Origin: Hydrogenophaga sp.
Lineage (GTDB): Bacteria; Pseudomonadota; Gammaproteobacteria; Burkholderiales; Burkholderiaceae_C
DNA: 64,000 nucleotides
Assembly: GCF_011390835.1 (NCBI RefSeq)
Contig: NZ_JAABRQ010000006.1
Coordinates: forward strand, 60,625-124,624
Direction: 5' to 3'
A program made the position numbers and the translations under genes. Below, one piece after another: positions 1 through 7,828 of this stretch. The first letter of the stretch is position 1, and each line of letters begins with the position of its first letter. The notes under the pieces are model-generated. The model saw nothing but the letters and a program-made list of their open reading frames with translations. It was not told the DNA's origin and searched no databases.

Positions 1-2861
1 ACATTGCGCTCGCCACCGACGCCAGTGCCTACCAGGACTTCGTAGAGAGCGCCGCTGAAATCGGCCGGTTCCAGACTCAGGCTGCCTTGAAAAAGGCCTT
101 GCAGAAGCGCATCGAATTCAGCCTGGCCGATCGCGCAGGCAAGTTAGACGACTCGGTCGACACTTTTGGAGAGGCGTACCCGGCGCTCGCGCACCTGGCC
201 GAACCACAAGCCTTTTTTGAAGCCGCGTCCGAAGTGCCCAGCCTTTGGTGGGACGCAGCGCGTGCCTTGGGTCAGGCGAGCGCGGTGACGTTTGCCGCCA
301 AGGGCGTTGAGCTGGAGCAGGCGCTGAGCGCGCGCAGTTTCCCCGGCGTGATGAATGCGCTGTTGACCCAGAAGCGAGAGCCCCGCAAGTTTGGTGAAAG
401 GATCGCGGGTATCACGCAGGTGCGCGAGGCTCAGACCCAGGCGCTGGAATTGCTGAGTGCCGTCAACCAGCACCAGGCTTGGCAGCACCACCAGCGCATG
501 ACACGGCTGAGCCGCGTCCTGCTGCGCTGCTTCGCCGAGCTCAAGCGCGAACGCGGCTGGGTCGACATGAACGATGTGGAGACCGCCGCGCTGCGGCTGC
601 TGGGCGATGCCGAGCTCTCGGGCTGGATGCAGCAGCGGCTGGATGCCCGCATTCGCCACCTGCTGATCGACGAGTTCCAGGACACCAATCCCTTGCAATG
701 GCAGGCCTTGTACGGCTGGCTGTCGGCCTACGCGGGCGCCGGTTCGGGCGAAGCTCCCCGGGTGTTTCTGGTGGGCGATCCCAAGCAGTCTATCTACCGA
801 TTTCGACGCGCCGAACCCCAGGTGTTTCGCGCGGCGCAGCAGTTTGTGGTCGATGGCTTGAGCGGCCGCTTGCTCAGCTGCGACCACACGCGCCGCTGCG
901 CGCCGCCGGTGGTGGCCGTGCTGAACCAGGCCATGCTGGCGGCGGTGGAGGCTGGCGACTACAGCGCGCATTACCGCGCCCACACCACAGAAAGCACAGC
1001 GCCAGGCCGCGTGATCGCCTTGCCCACCATTGCGCGCGATGCACGCGACAGCGCTGGCCAGGCACAAGGTCTGGAGTGGCGCGACAGCCTGAACACGCCA
1101 CTGGTCGAGCTTGAGGACGGCTACTCAGCGCGAGAAGCCCAACAAGCCGCCGACTGGATCGCCGCCGAGGTAGACGCCGGGAGGCTTCGGGCGGACGACA
1201 TCATGGTGTTGGCGCGACGGCGCGAGCGCCTGGGCTGGATGCACGAGGCACTGCTGGCGCGTGGCATTCCGAGCGAACAGCCGGAGAAGCTGGAGCTCGC
1301 GGAGGCACCTGCGGTGCAGGATGTGATCGCACTGCTCGACGTGCTGGTCTCGCAGCGCCACCACCTGAGCCTGGCCCGTGCGCTCAAGTCCCCCTTGTTC
1401 GGCTGGAGCGACGCCATGCTGGCGCAGGTGGCGCGGCTTCGCCAACACTGGACAGAACGCGCCCCTGAGGATGTGAGCGTCAAGCTCGTGCCCCTTTCCT
1501 GGTGGGCCGTGCTGCTGCGCTTCGCTGCCTTGCCCGCTGATGAACAGCGCAGCGTGTGGGTCGAAATCTGCCCTGCTGGCGAAGCAGCAAACGCTGCCGG
1601 GATTGCAGCCTTGCTGGAAACCGTGGAGCGTCTGCAGCGGTACCACGGCTGGTTGCAAACCCTGCCACCCCACGATGCCTTGTCTGCCATTTACGACGAT
1701 GGCGATGTGTTGGCCCGCTTTGGGTGCGCGGTCCCCTCCAGCCAGCGGCCTGCGGTGCTCGCCCAACTGCGCGATCTGCTGACCCACTCGCTCGCCATCG
1801 AAGGCGGTCGCTTTCTTACACCGTACCGTTTCGTGCGCGCGCTCAAGGCCGGTGGCATCAAAGCCTCGGCCAGCCAGACCCCAGGCGCCGTGCGGCTGCT
1901 CACCATCCACGGCGCCAAGGGCCTGGAGGCTCATACCGTGCTCCTGCTCGACACGGCGACTGGATCGTCACGGCCAGAGAGCATGGGCGTGCTGGTGGAC
2001 TGGCCTGGCGACGACGCGCACCCGCGTCGTTTCGTGTTTCTCGCCAGTGAAAAAACGCCACCGGCTTGCGCAGTGGACGCCTTGCAGGTGGAGCAGCAAG
2101 CGCGGTCACTCGAAGAGCTCAATGCGCTGTACGTGGCGTTGACGCGCGCCGAGTCGCAACTCGTCATTTCCAGTTTTGAACCACACCAGCGCGGCAGTTC
2201 ACCCAGCTGGCACGATCGTTTGCACACCCTGGCCCCAGAGGTGGAGGCTCCACCGGTGGTGGCAGACCTCCAAGCTCAGATCGAGCCCAGTTTCGAGCTG
2301 GTCACCCTGCCGGCGCTGACCCGTTCGGCACGCCCGGCGCCCGAACTGCAGACGCCCGTGGTCGAGGTGTCTGCCTTCACGCAAGACGATGAGCGCCGTC
2401 GGTTTGGTCTGGCGGTACACCGCCTGCTTCAGTGGTATCCGACTCTGCCCGATCGGTTTGCCTGGAGCGATACCCATGTGCACGCCGTGGCTGCGGAGTT
2501 TGAGCTGCTGGCCGAGCGCGCGAGCGAAGCCCGCGCCATGGCCGAGCGCATGGTGAGCGCAGAGGCCGCCTGGGCCTGGGACCCGGAGCGCGTGGCCGAA
2601 TGGAGCAACGAGGTGGTGCTGGTTCACGAGGGCGAGCAGCTGAGGCTGGACCGGCTGGTGCGCACGTGCGATTCAGGTGGCGATCTGGCCACCTGGTGGG
2701 TGCTGGACTTCAAGACCGCCACCCAACCCCAGCAGCAGGTCGGTTTGCTGCGCCAGATGGCCAGCTACCGAGCCGCTGTGGCCGCCGCCCATCCCGGCGA
2801 GCCGCTTCGCGTGGCCTTCATCAATGCCGATGGCCGTTTGATCGAGCTGCCTTCACTATGA
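1..2861 (+). CDS. AddA/RecB-like UvrD-family helicase-nuclease (5' end outside window)
   Basis: The reading frame is open from base 3 with no convincing start, so the N-terminus, including Walker A, lies upstream of the window. Visible superfamily-1 helicase motifs are DEFQDT (near 668, motif II), VGDPKQSIYRFRRAEP (near 772, motif III), LLTIHGAKGLE (near 1896, motif V) and LYVALTRAE (near 2128, motif VI). The C-terminus has a PD-(D/E)XK-type nuclease core, with RLDRLV followed by VLDFKTA near 2700. This is the AddA/RecB architecture used to resect double-strand breaks to ssDNA for RecA loading. An AddB partner would be expected just upstream but cannot be seen. The stop overlaps the next start by four bases (ATGA). 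Confidence 0.88.
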   Translation, partial: IALATDASAYQDFVESAAEIGRFQTQAALKKALQKRIEFSLADRAGKLDDSVDTFGEAYPALAHLAEPQAFFEAASEVPSLWWDAARALGQASAVTFAAKGVELEQALSARSFPGVMNALLTQKREPRKFGERIAGITQVREAQTQALELLSAVNQHQAWQHHQRMTRLSRVLLRCFAELKRERGWVDMNDVETAALRLLGDAELSGWMQQRLDARIRHLLIDEFQDTNPLQWQALYGWLSAYAGAGSGEAPRVFLVGDPKQSIYRFRRAEPQVFRAAQQFVVDGLSGRLLSCDHTRRCAPPVVAVLNQAMLAAVEAGDYSAHYRAHTTESTAPGRVIALPTIARDARDSAGQAQGLEWRDSLNTPLVELEDGYSAREAQQAADWIAAEVDAGRLRADDIMVLARRRERLGWMHEALLARGIPSEQPEKLELAEAPAVQDVIALLDVLVSQRHHLSLARALKSPLFGWSDAMLAQVARLRQHWTERAPEDVSVKLVPLSWWAVLLRFAALPADEQRSVWVEICPAGEAANAAGIAALLETVERLQRYHGWLQTLPPHDALSAIYDDGDVLARFGCAVPSSQRPAVLAQLRDLLTHSLAIEGGRFLTPYRFVRALKAGGIKASASQTPGAVRLLTIHGAKGLEAHTVLLLDTATGSSRPESMGVLVDWPGDDAHPRRFVFLASEKTPPACAVDALQVEQQARSLEELNALYVALTRAESQLVISSFEPHQRGSSPSWHDRLHTLAPEVEAPPVVADLQAQIEPSFELVTLPALTRSARPAPELQTPVVEVSAFTQDDERRRFGLAVHRLLQWYPTLPDRFAWSDTHVHAVAAEFELLAERASEARAMAERMVSAEAAWAWDPERVAEWSNEVVLVHEGEQLRLDRLVRTCDSGGDLATWWVLDFKTATQPQQQVGLLRQMASYRAAVAAAHPGEPLRVAFINADGRLIELPSL

Positions 2862-4219
2862 CTCGCAGCGAAACCCCGATGTCTGCTTTGAACTCCGATT
2901 TGCAAGTCGACGTTGCCGTGATCGGCGGCGGGCCGGCCGGCCTGATGGCGGCCGAGGTGGTCTCGCGCGCAGGGCACGCGGTGCATGTGTTCGACGCCAT
3001 GCCTTCGGTTGGCCGCAAGTTTTTGCTCGCCGGCAAGGGCGGCATGAACCTCACCCACGCCGAGCCCATGGCGCCCTTTGTCCAGCGTTACGCCGAGCGC
3101 GCCGAGTTGGTGGGCCCGCTGCTGCAGCGCTTCGGCCCGCAAGCCGTGCGCGACTGGGCTGCTGGCCTCGGCATCGATACGTTTGTTGGCACCTCGTCGC
3201 GCGTATTTCCGACTGACATGAAGGCCGCTCCTCTGCTGCGGGCCTGGCTGCACCGGCTGCGCCATCCCGATGCGGGTGGCGCGCCGGTGAACTTTCACAT
3301 GCGGCATCGATGGCAAGGATGGGTAAACCCCGCCGAGAGCAGCGAAGGCGACGCCTTGCGCTTCAACACACCACACGGAGTGCTCACCATGCGCGCCCGC
3401 GCCACCGTGCTGGCGCTCGGGGGGGCCAGCTGGGCGCGGCTCGGGTCTGACGGCGCCTGGGCGCCTTGGCTGCAAGGGGCAGGTGTGGCCGTGGCGCCGC
3501 TGCAGCCGAGCAACTGCGGTTTTGATGTGGCCGCATCCGGGGTGCATGCAGAGGAAGAAGGCTGGAGTGCGTTTTTCCAAGAGCGCTTTGCGGGGCAGCC
3601 GCTCAAATCCGTCGTCCTGGACTTCACCGACAGCCTGGGTCGCCACTTCAAGCGGCGCGGGGAATTCGTGGTCACCGCCGGCGGTGTTGAAGGCAGCCTG
3701 ATGTATGCCGCTTCCGCCCTGATTCGCGATCAGATTGCGCGCAGTGGGCGGGCAATCATCCACCTGGACCTGTTGCCCGATCAAAGCGCCGAGCAGGTCG
3801 CCGCGCACACCGCACATCCGCGAGGCTCACGCAGCCTATCGGCCCACCTCAAGAGCCGCCTGGGCCTGGGTGGCATCAAGATGGCGCTGCTCAATGAGCT
3901 GCTGGACAAAGCCACGCTGCACGATCCCCAAGCACTGGCCAAACTACTCAAGGCCTTGCCGCTTACGCTGTTGCGCCCACGCCCGATTGACGAAGCTATC
4001 AGCACCGCGGGTGGCGTGGCCTTTGACTCATTGGACGAACAGCTGATGGTGCGCGAGCGGCCCGGCCTGTTCTGCGCCGGTGAAATGCTGGATTGGGAAG
4101 CGCCCACCGGCGGTTACCTGCTGACTGCTTGCCTCAGCAGCGGCGTGGCGGCGGGTGAGGGTGTGGTGCGGTGGCTGGCGACCACAAGGTCCGACGCAGC
4201 TGGCTTGCCGATGACTTGA
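2858..4219 (+). CDS. HI0933/BaiN-type FAD-dependent flavoprotein
   Basis: This is a roughly 453-residue flavoprotein. The N-terminal dinucleotide-binding motif VAVIGGGPAGLMAAE is followed by GRKFLLAGKGGMNLTH, and the C-terminus reads LFCAGEMLDWEAPTGGYLL. These are signatures of the HI0933/BaiN family (the TIGR03862 subgroup), whose physiological substrate is mostly unknown. I chose ATG 2858 because it overlaps the preceding stop; ATG 2879 is an alternative eight codons shorter. The open frame continues upstream to 2600 but that part is antiparallel or overlapping coding of the helicase and is not credible. It is probably co-transcribed with the helicase gene. The exact reaction cannot be told from sequence. 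Confidence 0.85.
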   Translation: MTRSETPMSALNSDLQVDVAVIGGGPAGLMAAEVVSRAGHAVHVFDAMPSVGRKFLLAGKGGMNLTHAEPMAPFVQRYAERAELVGPLLQRFGPQAVRDWAAGLGIDTFVGTSSRVFPTDMKAAPLLRAWLHRLRHPDAGGAPVNFHMRHRWQGWVNPAESSEGDALRFNTPHGVLTMRARATVLALGGASWARLGSDGAWAPWLQGAGVAVAPLQPSNCGFDVAASGVHAEEEGWSAFFQERFAGQPLKSVVLDFTDSLGRHFKRRGEFVVTAGGVEGSLMYAASALIRDQIARSGRAIIHLDLLPDQSAEQVAAHTAHPRGSRSLSAHLKSRLGLGGIKMALLNELLDKATLHDPQALAKLLKALPLTLLRPRPIDEAISTAGGVAFDSLDEQLMVRERPGLFCAGEMLDWEAPTGGYLLTACLSSGVAAGEGVVRWLATTRSDAAGLPMT

Positions 4220-4552
4220 AATGCAAATGAGCCTGTCCCAGGGCAGTCCCGTGAGGGTGCATATTCCAGTCGCCTAAAGTGCATTGCACTGCTGACCAGT
4301 GTTCTGTGCGGCGAGAACTCGGAAAGGACTCGGTATCCCGCCCTCGACGAATAGCAGCTCTGCTCGCAAAAAATGACAGAAGTCACAAATCGGCTGGGAT
4401 CCAACCGGTCATTCGCAGAACAAGGCCCCAAGCGACCGGTTGATCACCCAGACTGGTCATTCGACCGGAGTCGAACAGACCAAGGCCCGGGAACGACTGC
4501 TAACTCCAAGGATGAAATGGTGTTCCCGCTCATGAGTACCATTCAGTCTGCA
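4220..4552. other. Intergenic left edge of the accessory block
   Basis: This stretch of 333 bases has no credible gene on either strand. It separates housekeeping DNA from the CYTH-CHAD/ParA block and lies downstream of both flanking genes. The only structure I see is a perfect 9-base inverted repeat, CAACCGGTC at 4402-4410 and GACCGGTTG at 4434-4442, with a related GACTGGTC at 4451. It lacks a T-run, so it is not an obvious terminator. No copy of the ffs 3' end was seen here. Confidence 0.5.
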
Positions 4553-6091
4553 TCAGTGCGCTATCTTTCCATCGGATCGACCGGCAAGCACACCCTGCAG
4601 AAACGTGATCAGGCTGGCATCCACGTTGAGTGATTGCAGCAGCGTGATGGCTTGTTGTAAGTCTCTGTCCGCACCCACGCGGGTTTGAATAGCGGTCGCT
4701 TTTCGTGCCAACTTGGAGCCGGTTTCTGGAGGGAGTACATCACCCAGCATTTCTGCTGCATAACGAGCACGCTTGGCCTGAAGGCGGGATCTATGGATCA
4801 GCTCGACAGGGGCCCCGGGTTCGTTGCTGCTTTTTAGCGTGCGCTCGAGGCGCCGTCGCAGAGTTGTCATGCGTTCGTTTGCCCATTGGCTCGTTTGCGC
4901 CTTCTTCCCCTTCTTCTTTCGAACGACCGCATGCGTGCTTTGCACACCAGCGAGTTCGAACATCGCTTGCGATAAACCGACAAGCGCAGCACCTGTCGCA
5001 GGCGAAGCCAGTTGAGACCTGAGCTGGACGCGACGCTGTGATCGGGCTTTGTCTATCTGAGCAATTGCCTTGTTGACGATGCACAGGCGCTCGTTTCCGC
5101 TGTCAAGGAATGTGGGCAACCACGATGCCAAGGTGTCGTATCGCAGCACATCCAGATCTCGGAGCAGCCCCAGTGCGTTCAACAACGGTTTCAACCCCTC
5201 AAATTCAGGCATTCGGGGCAGCCAGGCTGAAAACAGCCACTTTGCGCTGCGCCAGCGCCTCCATCCCACCCTGGCTTGATGAACCAGTTCTGGATCGTCT
5301 GAATCTGTCAGTCCCGACAGGTTGCGCGTGAGGTGCTCATACGTTTCCGCGAAGGCTGCTTGGGCGGCTTCAAGTGGGCTGGCCCGTTTGTCCAGATGGA
5401 TCATTTTCGCCCGTCTGGGAGCTTGGGCGTGGCCTCGCGTGAGTTGATAGCCGCGCTCTGCCTTGCTGGCATCGCAGGGCAAAACTGCGATGGAGTGTGC
5501 AATCGTTTGTGCCAACTCAAACAATGATTCGGCTGGTCCGCTCTTGAGTTCAAGCTCAAGTTCCAGTATCGGAAGGTTCCGTTCTCCTGCGACTATTTCG
5601 CCCACATCGAGTGCGACCTCGATCGAGGCGCCCTGGTAGCGCTGCAGCTGCCAAGTAGTGCGGCGGCAGCGGGTATCGAAACAAGGGCAAAGGGCGGCGA
5701 AAAGATGGCCTTCGGCATCCAGATGGCTCCACGGCGTCTTACGCAGAGCGGTTTCGTTGAGCGACCCGATGGTCACGCGGCTTTCCCATTCACCTCTTTC
5801 ACTCAAGCCACCCAGGGAAGTCCCCGCAGACTTGAACGTTTGAATCCATTCACCGTCTGGCGCGAAGCCTGGTATGGCGCTCCTCCAAGGCGTGTCGCTC
5901 ACACAACGCAAGCGAAGCGCGCTGCGTTGCGCGCGCAATGTTTCCTCTGGCGTGTCGAAATAGCAGTTCCACAGCCATTGGCTTTGTGACTTGCGGCGTG
6001 CCAAGACTGGAAGACTGCGCAATCGGCCCTCAATGTCCGAGGCATCTGCCCCAGGCAACAGGAGTTTGAGCTCGATCTCAGTGTTCGACAT
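4553..6091 (-). CDS. CYTH and CHAD domain protein (polyphosphate-associated)
   Basis: A protein of about 512 residues. The N-terminal CYTH (triphosphate tunnel) domain, about residues 1-205, begins with EIELKLLLPG, which carries the ExExK metal/triphosphate motif, and continues with YFDTPEE and SALRLR. The C-terminal CHAD domain, about 235-505, has conserved His/basic helices, for example ELVHQARVGWRRWRSA and ELIHRSRLQAKRARYA. CYTH enzymes hydrolyse inorganic triphosphate, and CHAD proteins bind polyphosphate and localise to polyphosphate granules in other bacteria. The start at 6091 gives MSNTEIEL; the frame runs upstream to 6274 but overlaps parA and lacks domain sequence. It lies 73 bases after parA and is likely in that operon. 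Granule binding in this organism is inferred. Confidence 0.9.
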   Translation of the reverse strand: MSNTEIELKLLLPGADASDIEGRLRSLPVLARRKSQSQWLWNCYFDTPEETLRAQRSALRLRCVSDTPWRSAIPGFAPDGEWIQTFKSAGTSLGGLSERGEWESRVTIGSLNETALRKTPWSHLDAEGHLFAALCPCFDTRCRRTTWQLQRYQGASIEVALDVGEIVAGERNLPILELELELKSGPAESLFELAQTIAHSIAVLPCDASKAERGYQLTRGHAQAPRRAKMIHLDKRASPLEAAQAAFAETYEHLTRNLSGLTDSDDPELVHQARVGWRRWRSAKWLFSAWLPRMPEFEGLKPLLNALGLLRDLDVLRYDTLASWLPTFLDSGNERLCIVNKAIAQIDKARSQRRVQLRSQLASPATGAALVGLSQAMFELAGVQSTHAVVRKKKGKKAQTSQWANERMTTLRRRLERTLKSSNEPGAPVELIHRSRLQAKRARYAAEMLGDVLPPETGSKLARKATAIQTRVGADRDLQQAITLLQSLNVDASLITFLQGVLAGRSDGKIAH

Positions 6092-6164
6092 CGCTAACCC
6101 TTGAAATACAGCAGCAGTCTGGACAGTTGACAGCGGCTGGCGTGTCTTTGACGATTTGGCCTGG

Positions 6165-6791
6165 CTACAAAATATCGACCCACTGCAGCAAAGGTTGCCA
6201 GTCTTCCCTTTCGCGCGCTGCCAAAGATGGGCTGACATCGAAAATGCTCGCTCCTGCTTCAGCCACCCGACCATACAACTGGGTAGGTCGGATCATCGTC
6301 AAAGTCTCGAAGCCTTGCGCTGCCAGAAACTCACGCAGCTGAGTGGCCGCCAGGGTACGGGGATCCACCCGAACGCCCACCAGTGCCACTTCGGCTTTGC
6401 CACGGCTGACGGCTTTGATCGCCTCTAGTTGGTCCAAAAACAGCTTGGTGGCCCAAAGGTCAAAGGGCGAAGCCTGAACCGGCACGATGATGCGGGCTGA
6501 CACCTTGACAATCTGCGCCAGCGATTTGCCCGACAACCCGGCTGGCGTGTCAAGGATCGCATGGGTGACCCCTTTGGGTGGGCGTGCTACATCGTCCGCT
6601 CCGATTTGCCAAGTTTCAATGGAAGCCATGCCCCGGTGCCGGCTCTGGAGCCATCGCCGGGAAGACTGCTGAGTGTCCACATCACCGAGTAGGACAGCAG
6701 GGCTGCGCTGGGCGAAATAGCCCGCCAGATTGGTGGCCAGTGTTGATTTACCCGAGCCACCTTTCGGATTGATGATGCTGATGGCCTTCAT
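6165..6791 (-). CDS. ParA/MinD-family partitioning ATPase
   Basis: A ParA-like ATPase of 208 residues with the deviant Walker A motif NPKGGSGKST at residues 9-18, including the signature lysine of the ParA/MinD family. It has a DVDTQQSSRRW switch I-like segment near residue 38 and ILDTPAGLSGK (Walker B) near 80. It is short and has no N-terminal DNA-binding domain, as in type Ib ParA proteins, which usually pair with a small ribbon-helix-helix centromere binder. Exactly such a gene lies 40 bases upstream. There is no plasmid replication gene nearby, and the downstream partner is a CHAD protein. This suggests positioning of a granule or protein cargo rather than plasmid segregation; that is inference. 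Confidence 0.9.
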   Translation of the reverse strand: MKAISIINPKGGSGKSTLATNLAGYFAQRSPAVLLGDVDTQQSSRRWLQSRHRGMASIETWQIGADDVARPPKGVTHAILDTPAGLSGKSLAQIVKVSARIIVPVQASPFDLWATKLFLDQLEAIKAVSRGKAEVALVGVRVDPRTLAATQLREFLAAQGFETLTMIRPTQLYGRVAEAGASIFDVSPSLAAREREDWQPLLQWVDIL

Positions 6792-6831
6792 TCCACAGCC
6801 ATCTGCAAAATCTGGCCGCTGCGTCCAACGC

Positions 6832-7431
6832 TCACTTCTTCGGACGACCTGTTTTCAGCTTTTCAACGTCGGCAACGGCAGCAATCAGTTTTTCATTGTC
6901 CAAAGCAAACAGCATCCCGATAGCGGCCCGAACCAGCTCTCCCTTTTTCACTTCTGTGCCCAAGGCGATCAGGCGCTTCTTGAGTTCAACCAGGCGCTTG
7001 TGTTCGGACTCAGGAAAAGTGAAGCTGTCACGAACCATCTTGATTATCGGCGCACGATGTGCTGCCTTGCCTTTTGCTCCCTTTGCCTTTTTTTGTTTTA
7101 GAACAGGTGTCTTGTCGGCAACGGGGGTGCTCTTTTCAACACTGGCGCTCTTCTCCGCGACTTTGGCAACCTGCTTGTTGATAGTGGGCTTTGGCGGGGT
7201 GTTTACACCGGTCTTGCTTGGGATGGGCGCGCTCGGGGTAGCGCTAGCCGCCTTCTTGGCTGCGGGCTTGCTGCCACGGTTGGTGGCGGCTTGTGCCGGC
7301 ACCTTTAGAGTCGCCTCAGGCTTGGGTTTTGCCTGCAATGCTCGCGTCTTGACAGGTGCAGCAGGGAGAACAGGCGCACTGGGAGCGATAGTGGCAGAAA
7401 CAGCGGATTGGGTTGAGGCATCAGTGGGCAT
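6832..7431 (-). CDS. Ala/Pro/Lys-rich protein with C-terminal ribbon-helix-helix domain
   Basis: A 199-residue protein in two parts. Residues 1 to about 130 are low-complexity Ala/Pro/Lys sequence (runs such as KPAAKKAASATPSAP), resembling histone-H1-like or AlgP-like tails. Residues about 132-180 look like a ribbon-helix-helix domain: DSFTFPESEHKRL, a helix ending RLIALGTEVKKGEL, then VRAAIGMLFAL. The likely role is a DNA-binding partner of the adjacent ParA, acting as centromere binder and autoregulator, with the basic tail giving non-specific DNA or polyanion affinity. Iterated GTTTAT/ATAAAC half-sites lie just upstream of its start. The ribbon-helix-helix assignment is by pattern only. 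A PhaM-like granule-DNA linker is another possibility. Confidence 0.72.
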   Translation of the reverse strand: MPTDASTQSAVSATIAPSAPVLPAAPVKTRALQAKPKPEATLKVPAQAATNRGSKPAAKKAASATPSAPIPSKTGVNTPPKPTINKQVAKVAEKSASVEKSTPVADKTPVLKQKKAKGAKGKAAHRAPIIKMVRDSFTFPESEHKRLVELKKRLIALGTEVKKGELVRAAIGMLFALDNEKLIAAVADVEKLKTGRPKK

Positions 7432-7455
7432 AAATTCTCTTGAAAATTTTAATAA

Positions 7456-7480
7456 TATAAACAGTTTATACCAAATAAAC
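7456..7480. promoter_or_regulatory. Iterated ATAAAC/GTTTAT half-sites (candidate operator or parS)
   Basis: TATAAAC at 7456-7462 and GTTTATA at 7464-7470 form a perfect inverted repeat with a one-base centre. A third half-site, ATAAAC, lies at 7475-7480 in inverted orientation to the second. They sit 25-49 bases upstream of the ribbon-helix-helix gene, overlapping where its promoter must be. Ribbon-helix-helix partition proteins typically bind such short iterated sites. Binding itself is inferred. Confidence 0.5.
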
Positions 7481-7715
7481 GATGTTGAGAATTGATTTGG
7501 CCAGAAGCGAGTGCCGGCGACAGGTGTTTCCCGAGGGGCTGAAGCTCACCTCAACGGTCTGGGAGCAACCTTCACCGGAAAGTGTCCCAAGCCACTTCGC
7601 GTTGGGACACGCCATATGCTGTACGTCTTCCTCGGCCCGGACGTTGGCGTTCTGCCTCTCCAGCCGGCTTGTGTCTCGATGAGAGATTCGTGACAACCCT
7701 GAGATGCGCCGTTGA

Positions 7716-7729
7716 TTGATCTGGATCAA
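7716..7729. promoter_or_regulatory. Perfect FNR/Anr box (TTGAT-N4-ATCAA)
   Basis: The sequence TTGATCTGGATCAA is an exact match to the consensus of the oxygen-sensing FNR/Anr family. Its centre is about 106 bases before the 7829 start codon. If it activates as a class II site, transcription of the rightward operon would begin near 7764. No strong -10 hexamer is evident, which fits an activator-dependent promoter. Confidence 0.65.
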
Positions 7730-7828
7730 AAGTAGAGCGCCATCAGACAATTTTCTGGCCCTATTTGTCACCAGATCGAAACTCAGAACAAACAAGATCT
7801 ATAGCAAGCTCATCACTGGAAGCCTTGC

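Larger units (their letters stand above)
7432..7828. promoter_or_regulatory. Divergent control region of the accessory block
   Basis: These 397 bases separate the leftward ParA operon from the rightward PhoU/PPDK-like operon. The left 60 bases are strikingly A+T-rich and hold iterated half-sites and a plausible promoter for the leftward operon. The right half carries a perfect FNR-type box about 100 bases before the 7829 start. No open frame here has convincing coding character. Confidence 0.6.

Noticed and set aside
144..1067. Open frame of 307 codons on the minus strand inside the helicase gene
   Set aside because: It is a shadow of the G+C-rich helicase frame; it has no ribosome site or recognisable domain, and the plus frame carries all the helicase motifs.
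4402..4442. Inverted repeat considered as an attachment site for the accessory block
   Set aside because: No matching copy was seen at the integrase/ffs end, so there is no support for an att pair.
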